Positions 26,044-33,982 of a stretch of DNA of 64,000 bases are shown piece by piece. The notes below the pieces were generated by a model that was not told the origin of the DNA, made no database searches, and worked only from the letters and a program-made list of their open reading frames with translations. The stretch is from COE1 sp949066965 (GTDB lineage Bacteria; Bacillota; Clostridia; Lachnospirales; Lachnospiraceae): positions 1-64,000 of the forward strand of contig CARTDA010000004.1 of the NCBI GenBank assembly GCA_949066965.1, written 5' to 3'. A program made the position numbers and the translations under genes. How positions within the stretch are numbered: the stretch's first letter is position 1; the number at the start of each line of letters is the position of its first letter.

Positions 26044-26955
26044 CTATTCAATGAGGGCAGCCTGTACACCATATTTTTCTGCAATTGCAAGCATACTGCC
26101 ATCCTGGGTGCTTGCAGTGAAAAAGTCGTTCAGTGCGGCTGCAAGGTCAGAGCCTTTGCGGAAGCCGACGCCGTACTCTTCACTATTGAGTCCGACAGTA
26201 TAGGTAAGACTGGCATATCCTGTCCCCTCGCCAACCATGGCGGCAGCCATGAGGGAGTCGATAATGGCTGCGTCCGAAGTCCCGGCGGCTACTTCCATCA
26301 GCGCATCCGCCTGTGTTGTGACAGGAGTGTGCTCCAGCTCAAACATGGACGCCTGTGCTTCGCCTGCACTTCCTGCCTCGACGGCAAAGCTTACTTCAGG
26401 AATGTTGTCCTTGTCCTGGAAGCTGTCAGCCTTGTCGACAGGAACGACGATAACCTGTGCATTGTTGCAGTAGGCATTGGAACATTCCATGGCGCCTGTG
26501 ACCTCGGGCGTGAGGGTCATGCCGTTCCATACGCAGTCGATTGTCTTGCCCTCGAGTTCCATAACCTTATTATCCCAGTCAATTTCTACAAATTCGGCGG
26601 AGACACCGAGACTTTCAGCAAATGCCTTTGCCATGTCCGCGTCAAATCCAATCCATTCTCCATTTTCGTCCTTGTAGTCCATCGGTTCAAAATCGGTGAT
26701 GCCGACAACCAGAGTGCCCTTGCCTTTGATGTAGTCAAGGTCGGATGCATCATTTTGGGCGGTAACAGAGTCAGGGGCTGTGCCGGATTCCGGTTCTGCA
26801 TTTTCCGCAGAAGAAACAGCGTTGCTGCTATTTTCCTGTGTGTCCGGTGCGGAGCGATCCGTGGATGATGCGGGTGTGCTGCCGCATCCTGCAAGTGCAG
26901 CGGACAGCATAAGCGTTGTCGTTAAGGTCAAGGCTCTGGTAAATATATTTTTCAT
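26044..26955 (-). CDS. polar amino-acid ABC importer, substrate-binding lipoprotein
   Basis: This 303-residue SBP_bac_3-type protein has a lipobox LAGC (Cys24), a Ser/Asn/Glu-rich linker to residue about 68, and then the two-lobe binding domain. Conserved segments include VGITDFEPMDYKDENGEWIG, FDADMAKAFAESLGV and a DCVWNGMTLTPE stretch. The exact amino acid is uncertain. The leader is exactly a 64-bp repeat also found upstream of proS, which may mean shared regulation. Promoter TTGACT-17-TAACAT lies at 27067-27095. Confidence 0.9.
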   Translation of the reverse strand: MKNIFTRALTLTTTLMLSAALAGCGSTPASSTDRSAPDTQENSSNAVSSAENAEPESGTAPDSVTAQNDASDLDYIKGKGTLVVGITDFEPMDYKDENGEWIGFDADMAKAFAESLGVSAEFVEIDWDNKVMELEGKTIDCVWNGMTLTPEVTGAMECSNAYCNNAQVIVVPVDKADSFQDKDNIPEVSFAVEAGSAGEAQASMFELEHTPVTTQADALMEVAAGTSDAAIIDSLMAAAMVGEGTGYASLTYTVGLNSEEYGVGFRKGSDLAAALNDFFTASTQDGSMLAIAEKYGVQAALIE

Positions 26956-26997
26956 AATGTTCCTCCATTTGGTAAAAAATTAAATTTTTATTACGTT

Positions 26998-27061
26998 CTA
27001 ACTCCCATCTGCCTGCTTTGGCAGGCGTATAAATCAGGGTTGTGAAATGCCCTTTTTTACA
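26998..27061 (-). repeat. 64-bp leader repeat, single copy
   Basis: Read on the minus strand this is the same 64-base unit found twice at 55443-55570. It starts TGTAAAAAAGGGCATTTCAC and ends CAGATGGGAGTTAG, with a CGCCTGC/GCAGGC hairpin. It forms the 5' untranslated region of the lipoprotein gene. Confidence 0.75.
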
Positions 27062-27066
27062 TTATC

Positions 27067-27095
27067 ATGTTAGCAGTTTACCGTATTAAAGTCAA
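27067..27095 (-). promoter_or_regulatory. promoter of the amino-acid importer operon
   Basis: On the minus strand TTGACT (27095-27090), 17 bases and TAACAT (27072-27067). The expected transcript start is near 27060, the first base of the 64-bp repeat. Confidence 0.6.
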
Positions 27096-27289
27096 TAGGA
27101 AACTTTGGGCTGATGGAAAGGCGTGGAAAAGAAGTGCGTCTGAGGGGGAGAATTTTTATGAACTCTTTCTTGATTAAATAAAAAAAATATATTATAGTAA
27201 GTATTGGCAGCAGTGTATAAAACAACGTTGATTAGGAATAATTAAGAAAAAATGTCATGTATTATATTGGCATATTAGGAGGAATGAAA

Positions 27290-27484
27290 ATGGCAGCAAT
27301 AACAAAGGATATGACAATTGGTGAAATTTTAAGTGTGAAGCCAGAGGTGGCACCTGTACTTATGGATGCGGGTATGCACTGCCTTGGATGCCCTTCCGCA
27401 CAGGGAGAGACATTGGAGGAAGCAGCGATGGTACACGGAATGGACATCAACGCACTAATGGAAAAGATTTCGGCGCTTGCATAA
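27290..27484 (+). CDS. DUF1858 redox-disulfide protein (hybrid-cluster-protein associated)
   Basis: This 64-residue protein has the DUF1858 pattern: TKDMTIGEILSVKPEVAPVL, then a conserved MHCLGCPSAQGETLEEAA with a CxxC motif, then HGMDINALMEKI. Members sit beside or are fused to hybrid cluster or iron-sulfur repair proteins and are thought to carry a redox disulfide. AGGAGG with a 7-base spacer fixes the ATG at 27290. It is a single-gene unit with its own terminator, so it probably acts as a stand-alone redox or nitrosative-stress factor. Confidence 0.85.
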   Translation: MAAITKDMTIGEILSVKPEVAPVLMDAGMHCLGCPSAQGETLEEAAMVHGMDINALMEKISALA

Positions 27485-27536
27485 ATCTTTCAAATTTGAA
27501 CAAATTGGCTGGGAAAATGCCTTTTGCCCTACTTAA

Positions 27537-27569
27537 AAATCCACGGCAGTTGTAAGCCGTGGATTTTTT
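27537..27569. terminator. rho-independent terminator
   Basis: AAATCCACGGC (27537-27547) and GCCGTGGATTT (27556-27566) form an 11-bp stem followed by T residues to 27569. It serves the DUF1858 gene and probably also the convergent mecA. Confidence 0.85.
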
Positions 27570-27583
27570 GTATCATGGTTTTG

Positions 27584-28360
27584 CTATACAAGGGAAAGCG
27601 CCTGAATTGCCTTATCCTTGATGACCGGTTCAAAGTGTTCTTCCATATATGCCTCGCTCGCGGCAGCAATTTTTTCAGGATTGCCATATTCCGAGAGCAT
27701 ATTGCATATCTTGTTGAACTCTTCGGGCGTGTGGTCGGACTGCGTCACCACCAGCATATAGCCCGGTTTCTTTTCATTTTTGTACAGCGAATTTTTTCCG
27801 TTATAAAATTGTATGAGAATATGGGCAAGCCGTGTCACCTGGTTCAGGGATTCAAAGCCATAAATGCGTGTGAGGTCAACGCCAAGATTTGCGTTTGCGG
27901 GTATCTTTGCGTTCCTTTTGCCGGCGGCGTTGTCGGGAACAGATTCCGCAAGGTGGCTGTCATGAATTTTCTTGAACAGGTCAAGGACATCGTCCGCGCC
28001 CTCGGACAGACTCTGAAGCATGCTGTCCAGCGTGTTGCCGATATCGTCGTCATCGTCCTCCTCGTCGTGGACGGAGGGGGCAAACTTGGAGAAGCGCGTG
28101 TCAAGCTCCTCGGGATCCTCCACCTTGGTAATTACCAGAACGATGCACTCCGAATTAAGAGGGATTGCTTCTATCATAAGTGGAATATCATCAGCATCAA
28201 ATCCAAATTCGTAGGAAGCCTGCTGCATCATGTCGCGGAAAAGGTTTTTGGCTTTTTCCGTGCCGTATGCCAGCTCACTGATCTTGAGCTCCCGGTCAGC
28301 AAGATCTGCCTTTGTCAGCGTGCAGCGAATTTGATGGTCATTTACTTTTTCGATTTTCAT
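27584..28360 (-). CDS. mecA: adaptor protein MecA
   Basis: This protein of about 258 residues delivers substrates to the ClpC-ClpP protease. The N-terminal recognition domain shows the family sequence MKIEKVNDHQIRCTLTKADL, then ELKISELAYGTEKAKNLFRD, ASYEFGFDADDIPLMIEAI and CIVLVITKVEDPEELDTRF. An acidic linker (EEDDDDDIG) joins the C-terminal ClpC-binding domain (about 155-250). The start at 28360 is inferred from GAGG about 11 bases upstream; a GTG nine bases earlier is too close. The gene stands alone and converges with the DUF1858 unit. A second, shorter MecA-like protein is encoded at 53462. Confidence 0.92.
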   Translation of the reverse strand: MKIEKVNDHQIRCTLTKADLADRELKISELAYGTEKAKNLFRDMMQQASYEFGFDADDIPLMIEAIPLNSECIVLVITKVEDPEELDTRFSKFAPSVHDEEDDDDDIGNTLDSMLQSLSEGADDVLDLFKKIHDSHLAESVPDNAAGKRNAKIPANANLGVDLTRIYGFESLNQVTRLAHILIQFYNGKNSLYKNEKKPGYMLVVTQSDHTPEEFNKICNMLSEYGNPEKIAAASEAYMEEHFEPVIKDKAIQALSLV

Positions 28361-29229
28361 ATTATTCACATCCTCACTATTAAAAATATCTTGAGATATA
28401 GTGTACGTGTACTGCCGTATGCCAGCTTAAAATGGACATTAACAACTGACCTTCTCACATATATTATAATGTAGAGATGCTTTAGTCAATAGGGCAGGAC
28501 AACAGTTTTTAAAAAATTTATTAAAATACCAATAATCACTAAAATTAGTAAAAGGCGGGGTATATTGTGTATATCGTCCCAAATGTCAAAATAACAGATG
28601 TTTTTTCAAAAAAGTTGTATTAATTTTTACATTTCGGACGAATTTTTACATTTCAATTTGCATAAAATTTCGAAATGTGCTAATAATGCTTGTGTAAGAT
28701 GCATTGAGAACAAATTTCGTACAGAAGGGAGGCGCTGTCAAAAATTTTCTCATTGTCTTATTAGCTTGTGCTGATAACGCAAAAATATTTTTCCAAGTCT
28801 TAGAATTGACGATTGAAAAGACATGGGCTTTTTATGCTTTACATATCCAGAATGAAATATTTTCAAAATGTACATGTTTGGCATCTTACGCAATTTATAT
28901 ATCACACAAATCACGAAGCGGCCTTTTGGCTTTGGCGCGCATTGGATAAAATATGAACCGTGATAAGTTTTATTGATGAAATAGAAAACCCCTCTATGCA
29001 TAAAATCTGTATCACGGCGGAATGTGATTTGCCGGAAAATGGCAAAGCTAACAAGACATTTATATTTTATCATATGCAGACAAAAAATGATAGGAACTTT
29101 TTCAGGAAATTTTTTGAAAGCCTGATATCCTATACTTTTAAGAAAACAGAGGTCTAAAACAACAACATTTCTGGTAAAAGGAAGTTACATGAAAAAAATA
29201 TTTTTGTGTACTTCATATCAAACTTTTGC
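28361..29229. other. 870-bp A+T-rich region with no convincing gene
   Basis: Two short plus-strand frames (28704-28949 and 28960-29157) have no good ribosome site except a GGGAGG near 28728, and they show no family features. The region looks like a decayed gene or regulatory DNA. The GGCGGGG motif and T-rich tract at 28550-28640 form no clean terminator. Confidence 0.35.
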
Positions 29230-29235
29230 TATAAT
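29230..29235 (+). promoter_or_regulatory. extended -10 element (TGCTATAAT) of the GH18 gene
   Basis: A perfect TATAAT with TG one base upstream lies 23 bases before the ATG at 29258. This excludes the upstream in-frame ATG at 29189 as the start. Confidence 0.55.
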
Positions 29236-29257
29236 GAGAACAATTGGAGGTATCCGT

Positions 29258-30973
29258 ATGAAAAAAAGAGTGGTTACGGTACTTGTGCCGATTGTTCTCA
29301 TTTTAATTGTGATAGCAGCAGCACTTGGCAGCCGGATATTGGAGAAATATTCTTATTCGAAGAATAAGGCGGACTTAAACGAGTACTTTAATATTACAAA
29401 TGCAGATGACGTTGCCATGGTGGTGCAGGATTCGATTGTGGAGGAGAAGGCAAGACTCCGGGAGGGGGTCTGTTACTTTACGCTTCCTGCTGTGGAGAAA
29501 TATTTTACGGATCGTTTCTATGTAAACAGTGCGGAGCAGGTACTGCTGTTTACGACGGATACGGATGTTGTGCGGATTAGTATCGGAGAGGGCAGCAATG
29601 TCATGTATGTGTCCGATGCCGGACAGGATCTGGGGTATCAGGCGGCATTTTATGAGGGTGACACCTTGTATATAGCGGGAGACTATGTAAAAAAGTATGC
29701 CAATTTTGAGTATCTGGTGCATGATGAGCCGCTGCGCGTGCAGATTTATACGCAGTGGGGCAGTTATACGGAGGCGACGGTTTCCAAAAAGACGGCGCTG
29801 CGCTATCAGGGCGGCATCAAGAGTGATATCCTGAAGGAGCTTGCTGCCGGTGATTCCGTGGAGATTCTGGAAAAGATGGAAAACTGGTCGAAGGTGCAGA
29901 CAACGGATGCGTTTATCGGTTATGTCGAGAATAAGGTTCTGAAGGATGAACATCAGGCAGAGCGGGAATGCAGTACGGGATTCCAGGAGATAGTATACAA
30001 TAATGTCAAAAAAGACGGTAAGATTAATCTGGCGTTCCATCAGGTGTTTGACGAGGTCGGGGGGGATTCACTGGCGGCGGCGCTTGCGCCAACCAGGGCA
30101 GTCAATGTGGTGTCTCCTACGTGGTTCCGGCTGAGCAGCAACAGCGGGGATTTCACCAGCCTTGCCAACCAGTCTTATGTGGCGAAGGCGCATGAGCTTG
30201 GCATCGATGTGTGGGCGCTAGTCACGGATGTGGACAGCATGGATTTGTATGGTGTGGAGATAGATTTTGTGGAACTGTTGTCTTCCTCCGCAAACCGCAG
30301 GTATTTGATTGACGGACTGATGGCACAGGTGGATGCCTATGGGCTTGACGGAATCAATATTGATTTTGAGAAGGTTCGGAGTGATTCGGGGACGCATTTT
30401 GTCCAGTTTGTGCGGGAGCTGTCGATAGAGACGCGCAGGCGCGGGGTTATTCTTTCTGTTGACAACTATGTCCCATCTGAATATACTGCGCATTATAACC
30501 GCAAGGAACAGGGGATTGTGGCAGATTACCTTATTATCATGGGTTATGATGAGCATTATGTAGGCGGCGGGGCGGCGGGCTCCAATGCGTCGATTGGCTT
30601 TGTGGAGGGCGGAATTGTCGATACGAAGGCAGTGGTTCCGGCAGAAAAGATTATCAATGCGGTGCCGTTTTATACAAGGGTGTGGGAATCCGGACCAGAT
30701 GGGCTGAAGGCATCAACACTTACGATGAATGCTGAGGCTGACTGGGTGAAAAGAACCGGGGTTACGCCGACATGGCTGGACGAGCCCTGCCAGAATTATG
30801 CTGAATATCAGGTAAACGACACGCTGTACCAGTGCTGGCTGGAGGATGTGGAATCCATACGGGTGAAGCTTCAGGTGATGCAGAGTCAGGGCATCAAGGG
30901 AGTGGCGAGCTGGAAGCTTGGACTGGAGGTTTCTGGTGTCTGGGACGTGATTGCGGATTATATGGCACAGTAG
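29258..30973 (+). CDS. membrane-anchored GH18-family hydrolase with SH3-like domain
   Basis: This 571-residue protein has an N-terminal signal anchor (VVTVLVPIVLILIVIAAALG). A beta-rich region containing a bacterial SH3-like domain lies near residues 178-235 (GDSVEILEKMENWSKVQ). The C-terminal glycoside hydrolase 18 barrel (about 250-560) follows. The catalytic motif DGINIDFEKV places the acid Glu at residue 371. Relatives such as YaaH/YdhD-type proteins act on cell-wall sugars. GGAGGTATCC provides the ribosome site. A monocistronic unit ended by a clear terminator; it likely remodels or binds the host's own wall. Confidence 0.88.
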   Translation: MKKRVVTVLVPIVLILIVIAAALGSRILEKYSYSKNKADLNEYFNITNADDVAMVVQDSIVEEKARLREGVCYFTLPAVEKYFTDRFYVNSAEQVLLFTTDTDVVRISIGEGSNVMYVSDAGQDLGYQAAFYEGDTLYIAGDYVKKYANFEYLVHDEPLRVQIYTQWGSYTEATVSKKTALRYQGGIKSDILKELAAGDSVEILEKMENWSKVQTTDAFIGYVENKVLKDEHQAERECSTGFQEIVYNNVKKDGKINLAFHQVFDEVGGDSLAAALAPTRAVNVVSPTWFRLSSNSGDFTSLANQSYVAKAHELGIDVWALVTDVDSMDLYGVEIDFVELLSSSANRRYLIDGLMAQVDAYGLDGINIDFEKVRSDSGTHFVQFVRELSIETRRRGVILSVDNYVPSEYTAHYNRKEQGIVADYLIIMGYDEHYVGGGAAGSNASIGFVEGGIVDTKAVVPAEKIINAVPFYTRVWESGPDGLKASTLTMNAEADWVKRTGVTPTWLDEPCQNYAEYQVNDTLYQCWLEDVESIRVKLQVMQSQGIKGVASWKLGLEVSGVWDVIADYMAQ

Positions 30974-31045
30974 GGGGCAGGATAATAGGGACAGGCGGCC
31001 GGCGGCTCAACAGTTACGGAAAACAGAACACGGCATAAAAACAGT

Positions 31046-31088
31046 AAATCCCATAACTGCATGTTTTTTGGCAGTTATGGGATTTTTT
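31046..31088 (+). terminator. rho-independent terminator
   Basis: A 15-bp stem AAATCCCATAACTGC/GCAGTTATGGGATTT with a 10-base loop and a T-run to 31088. It lies 73 bases after the GH18 stop. Confidence 0.9.
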
Positions 31089-31090
31089 AT

Positions 31091-31120
31091 GTAACAGGAA
31101 GCCGAAGGCTGAACTGTTCC
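31091..31120 (-). repeat. partial copy of the 138-bp ITR element end
   Basis: These 30 bases match the left end of the element at 49644-49673 in inverse orientation, 28 of 30 positions, including the AGCCGAAGGCT hairpin. Confidence 0.6.
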
Positions 31121-31150
31121 TTCTTTATGCACATGGGTGTTCAAAGGCTA

Positions 31151-31179
31151 TTGACAATTTTATCGCATGTGTATATAAT
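31151..31179 (+). promoter_or_regulatory. consensus promoter of the zinc-uptake operon
   Basis: TTGACA (31151-31156), a 17-base spacer and TATAAT (31174-31179): a perfect match to the sigma-A consensus. Confidence 0.85.
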
Positions 31180-31186
31180 AACAAAA

Positions 31187-31201
31187 TGCAAATGATTTGC
31201 G
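31187..31201. promoter_or_regulatory. Zur-like operator (7-1-7 palindrome)
   Basis: TGCAAATGATTTGCG is a near-perfect 7-1-7 inverted repeat of the type bound by Fur-family regulators. It lies 7 bases after the -10 box, over the expected transcript start. Given the operon it controls, zinc-dependent repression by a Zur protein encoded elsewhere is likely. Confidence 0.65.
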
Positions 31202-31339
31202 TTTTATTTTATGCACACGCCGACGCAGAGGAAATATGCCACTAAAGTGGCGCGTCGTCGGCGCGCGGGTAGTGGAAGAAGAATTTTCCCTACTCGATTG
31301 CACACGGACGCGCAAAGGAAATAGGGCTTGGTGATGATT

Positions 31340-32341
31340 ATGATAAGAAAGCAATGGAAAAGGATGCTTGTGATTGTCGTGCTTTGTATGTGCCTGCTGT
31401 CGGGATGTGCCATTGACAGCGTCCCGGATGCAGATGACAGCCGCCTGCATATTGTATGCACTACCTTTCCGCAGTATGACTGGGTGCGGAACCTGATTCA
31501 GGGAAATGAAGAAAATATTTTGCTGACATTGTTGATGGACAAGGGGGGAGACCTGCACAATTTTCAGCCGTCGGCACTGGATATTGCCAGGGTTTCGGAT
31601 TGTGATATGTTTGTCTATGTCGGGGGCGAATCTGACGTATGGGTTGATGATGCGCTGGCGGAAGCGGTCAATCCGGATATGCGGGTCATCAATATGATGG
31701 AAGTCGTCAGCGGAAACCTTGTCGAGGAGGAGCATCTGGAAAGTTTTGACCACATGGGACAGGAAGGTCATGGACATGAGGGACACGCATCGGAATATGA
31801 TGAACATATCTGGCTTTCCCTCCGCAATGCAGGGATGATTGTGGAGGAGGTTTCTGTGCAGCTGGAAGCGCTGGACGGCGCCCATGCAAGTCTGTATGAA
31901 AAGAATTGTGACGCGTATCTGGCAAAGCTGAATGCGCTTGACCTGGAGTATGCCAGGGTGGTTGAAGAAAGCAGGAACGATACGCTGCTGTTTGCGGACA
32001 GGTTTCCATTCCGGTATTTTGTGGAGGACTATGGAATCAAGTATTATGCCGCTTTTGAGGGATGCAGTGCGGAGACGGAGGCAAGCTTTGGCACGGTTGC
32101 GTTTCTGGCGGACAAGCTGGAAGCGCTGGGGACTGGTGCGGTGATTGTGCTGGATGGGTCGGATGACAGGCTGGCGCGGGTCTTGATAGAGAATACGGAA
32201 ACGAAGAACCAGAAAATATTTGTCCTGAATTCGCTTCAGTCCGTGTCGCGAAAAGACATCAGGGCAGGACTTAGTTACCTGGCTGCGATGGAGAAAAACT
32301 GTAGTGTTCTGGGACAGGCGCTGAATGTGGCAGTGCAGTAG
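31340..32341 (+). CDS. znuA: zinc ABC importer, substrate-binding lipoprotein (ZnuA/AdcA-like)
   Basis: This protein of about 333 residues has a lipobox LLSGC in its first 25 residues. The cluster A-I metal-binding domain opens with IVCTTFPQYDWVRNLI. The His in DLHNFQPSALDIARV and a His/Glu-rich loop (FDHMGQEGHGHEGHAS, then DEHIWL) are the zinc ligands and the flexible zinc-collecting loop typical of ZnuA. GGTG 6 bases upstream favours ATG 31340; 31334 is also possible. It captures zinc outside the cell for the ATPase and permease genes that follow. The promoter carries a Zur-like operator. Confidence 0.88.
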   Translation: MIRKQWKRMLVIVVLCMCLLSGCAIDSVPDADDSRLHIVCTTFPQYDWVRNLIQGNEENILLTLLMDKGGDLHNFQPSALDIARVSDCDMFVYVGGESDVWVDDALAEAVNPDMRVINMMEVVSGNLVEEEHLESFDHMGQEGHGHEGHASEYDEHIWLSLRNAGMIVEEVSVQLEALDGAHASLYEKNCDAYLAKLNALDLEYARVVEESRNDTLLFADRFPFRYFVEDYGIKYYAAFEGCSAETEASFGTVAFLADKLEALGTGAVIVLDGSDDRLARVLIENTETKNQKIFVLNSLQSVSRKDIRAGLSYLAAMEKNCSVLGQALNVAVQ

Positions 32342-32353
32342 GAGGTTATGGGA

Positions 32354-33064
32354 ATGGCATATATAACATGCGACAATTTAATCCTGGGCTATGAGGGGAC
32401 ACCCGTGGCGGAAAACATCAGCTTTACCGTGGAAAAGGGCAACTACCTGTGCATTGTGGGGGAGAATGGTGCAGGAAAGAGTACACTGATGAAAACGCTG
32501 CTCGGGCTTACCCCGCTGATGGGCGGAAGCATAACATATGGGGACGGCCTGGCGGCATATGAAATCGGCTATCTGCCGCAGCAGACATTTGTGCAGAAGG
32601 ACTTTCCGGCATCCGTGTGGGAAATCGTATTGTCTGGAACGCTCTCCAAGTGCGGCAGGAGACCCTTTTTTGGCAGGGAACAGAAACAGCTTGCCGAGGA
32701 GCATATGAAGCGTATGGATATCTGGGACTTGAAAAAGGAATGTTACCGGAATCTTTCGGGCGGCCAGCAACAGCGAGTGCTCCTGGCGCGGGCGTTGTGC
32801 GCTTCCGCAAAGCTTCTGCTTCTGGACGAGCCGGTGACAGGACTTGACCTGCGGGTGACGGCGGAATTTTACCAGCTGATCAAGGAACTGAACACGGAAG
32901 GACTCACAATCATTATGGTTTCACACGACATACATGCCGCAGTGAAATATGCGGACAGGATTCTTCATGTGGAGAAGGAAAGGTCTTTTATCGGGTCAGC
33001 AGGAGATTATGTAAAGAGTGACTTTTGGAAAGAACTTGGAAGCTACAGTGAAAAGATGGTTTAG
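32354..33064 (+). CDS. znuC: zinc ABC importer, ATP-binding subunit
   Basis: This protein of about 236 residues has Walker A GENGAGKST, signature LSGGQQQRVLLARAL, Walker B LLLLDEPVTGLD and the switch VSHDIHAAV. The Q-loop region YLPQQTFVQKDFPASVWEIV is typical of metal-importer ATPases (ZnuC/MntB). AGGAGG with an 8-base spacer supports ATG 32354 rather than 32348. It starts 12 bases after znuA. It energises the permease at 33080. Confidence 0.9.
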   Translation: MAYITCDNLILGYEGTPVAENISFTVEKGNYLCIVGENGAGKSTLMKTLLGLTPLMGGSITYGDGLAAYEIGYLPQQTFVQKDFPASVWEIVLSGTLSKCGRRPFFGREQKQLAEEHMKRMDIWDLKKECYRNLSGGQQQRVLLARALCASAKLLLLDEPVTGLDLRVTAEFYQLIKELNTEGLTIIMVSHDIHAAVKYADRILHVEKERSFIGSAGDYVKSDFWKELGSYSEKMV

Positions 33065-33079
33065 GACGGGGGTATCAAA

Positions 33080-33916
33080 ATGGTGGAAACATTACAATTT
33101 TATCTGTCGTATCCTTTTGTGCGGTATGCGCTGGTTGTCGGGACGCTGATTGCGCTCTGCTCGGCGCTGTTCGGGGTGACATTGGTGCTGAAACGGTTTT
33201 CCTATATCGGTGACGGTTTGTCGCACGTGGCGTTTGGGGCGCTTGCGATTGCGACGCTTTTTGACATCGGAAGCACTTCGGTTGTGGTGATGCCGGTGAC
33301 GGTACTGGCGGCGATACTGATTCTCAGGACAGGACAGAATCCGAAAATACATGGGGATGCGGCGATTGCCATGCTCTCGGTCGGCTCGCTCTCGGTCGGC
33401 TACCTCGTCATGAACCTGTTCTCGACGTCGGCAAATATTTCGGGTGACGTGTGCAGCACGCTTTTTGGCTCGACATCCATTCTGACACTTACAAAAGCCG
33501 AAGTATGGCTGTGTGTCGTGATGTCGGTTATTGTCGTGGCGGTTTTTATCCTTTTGTACAACCGTATTTTTGCCGTGACCTTCGATGAGAACTTTGCGCG
33601 GGCGACGGGGCTGAAAGCCAGTGTGTACAATAATCTGATTGCCATTATCACGGCAGTAATCATCGTGCTTGCCATGAACCTTGTCGGCTCGCTTCTGATT
33701 TCGGCGCTTATCATTTTTCCGGCATTATCAGCGATGTGTGTAATACAGAACTTTAAGGGAGTGGTCATTTACGCCGCGGTTTTATCCGTTTTGTGTGCGT
33801 TTGCAGGGATTGTGCTGTCGATACTTTTTTCTACTCCGGTCGGGTCTACCATCGTGGCAGCGGACATTGTGGTGTTTTTTATAAACAGCCTTGTCGGGAA
33901 ATGGGTTCGGGGTTAG
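33080..33916 (+). CDS. znuB: zinc ABC importer, permease subunit
   Basis: This 278-residue membrane protein has about eight helices and the ABC-3 permease signature: LVLKRFSYIGDGLSHVAFGA near the N-terminus, then DENFARATGLKASVYNNL (the ATPase-docking loop), then MNLVGSLLISALIIFPALSA. ABC-3 permeases import Zn or Mn; the Zur-like operator and the His-rich binding protein point to zinc. It is the last gene of the three-gene operon, followed at once by a strong hairpin. Confidence 0.9.
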   Translation: MVETLQFYLSYPFVRYALVVGTLIALCSALFGVTLVLKRFSYIGDGLSHVAFGALAIATLFDIGSTSVVVMPVTVLAAILILRTGQNPKIHGDAAIAMLSVGSLSVGYLVMNLFSTSANISGDVCSTLFGSTSILTLTKAEVWLCVVMSVIVVAVFILLYNRIFAVTFDENFARATGLKASVYNNLIAIITAVIIVLAMNLVGSLLISALIIFPALSAMCVIQNFKGVVIYAAVLSVLCAFAGIVLSILFSTPVGSTIVAADIVVFFINSLVGKWVRG

Positions 33917-33928
33917 TCTTTTCGGCCA

Positions 33929-33964
33929 CCAGTATAACAGTCCGATACAGGACTGTTATACTGG
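33929..33964. terminator. bidirectional terminator hairpin
   Basis: A perfect 15-bp stem CCAGTATAACAGTCC/GGACTGTTATACTGG with a 6-base loop lies between znuB and the convergent chemoreceptor gene. The preceding AGTCTTTTCGGCCACC recurs in variant form near 16206 and, inverted, near 38157. Confidence 0.75.
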
Positions 33965-33982
33965 AATCTTTTGCATGGAAAG

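Noticed and set aside
25990..26868. Long plus-strand reading frame
   Set aside because: Shadow of the substrate-binding lipoprotein gene on the other strand.
27524..28474. Long plus-strand reading frame
   Set aside because: Antisense to mecA, which has clear family motifs; it starts inside the terminator.
28704..29157. Two short plus-strand frames
   Set aside because: No family features and poor ribosome sites; listed only as an uncertain intergenic region.
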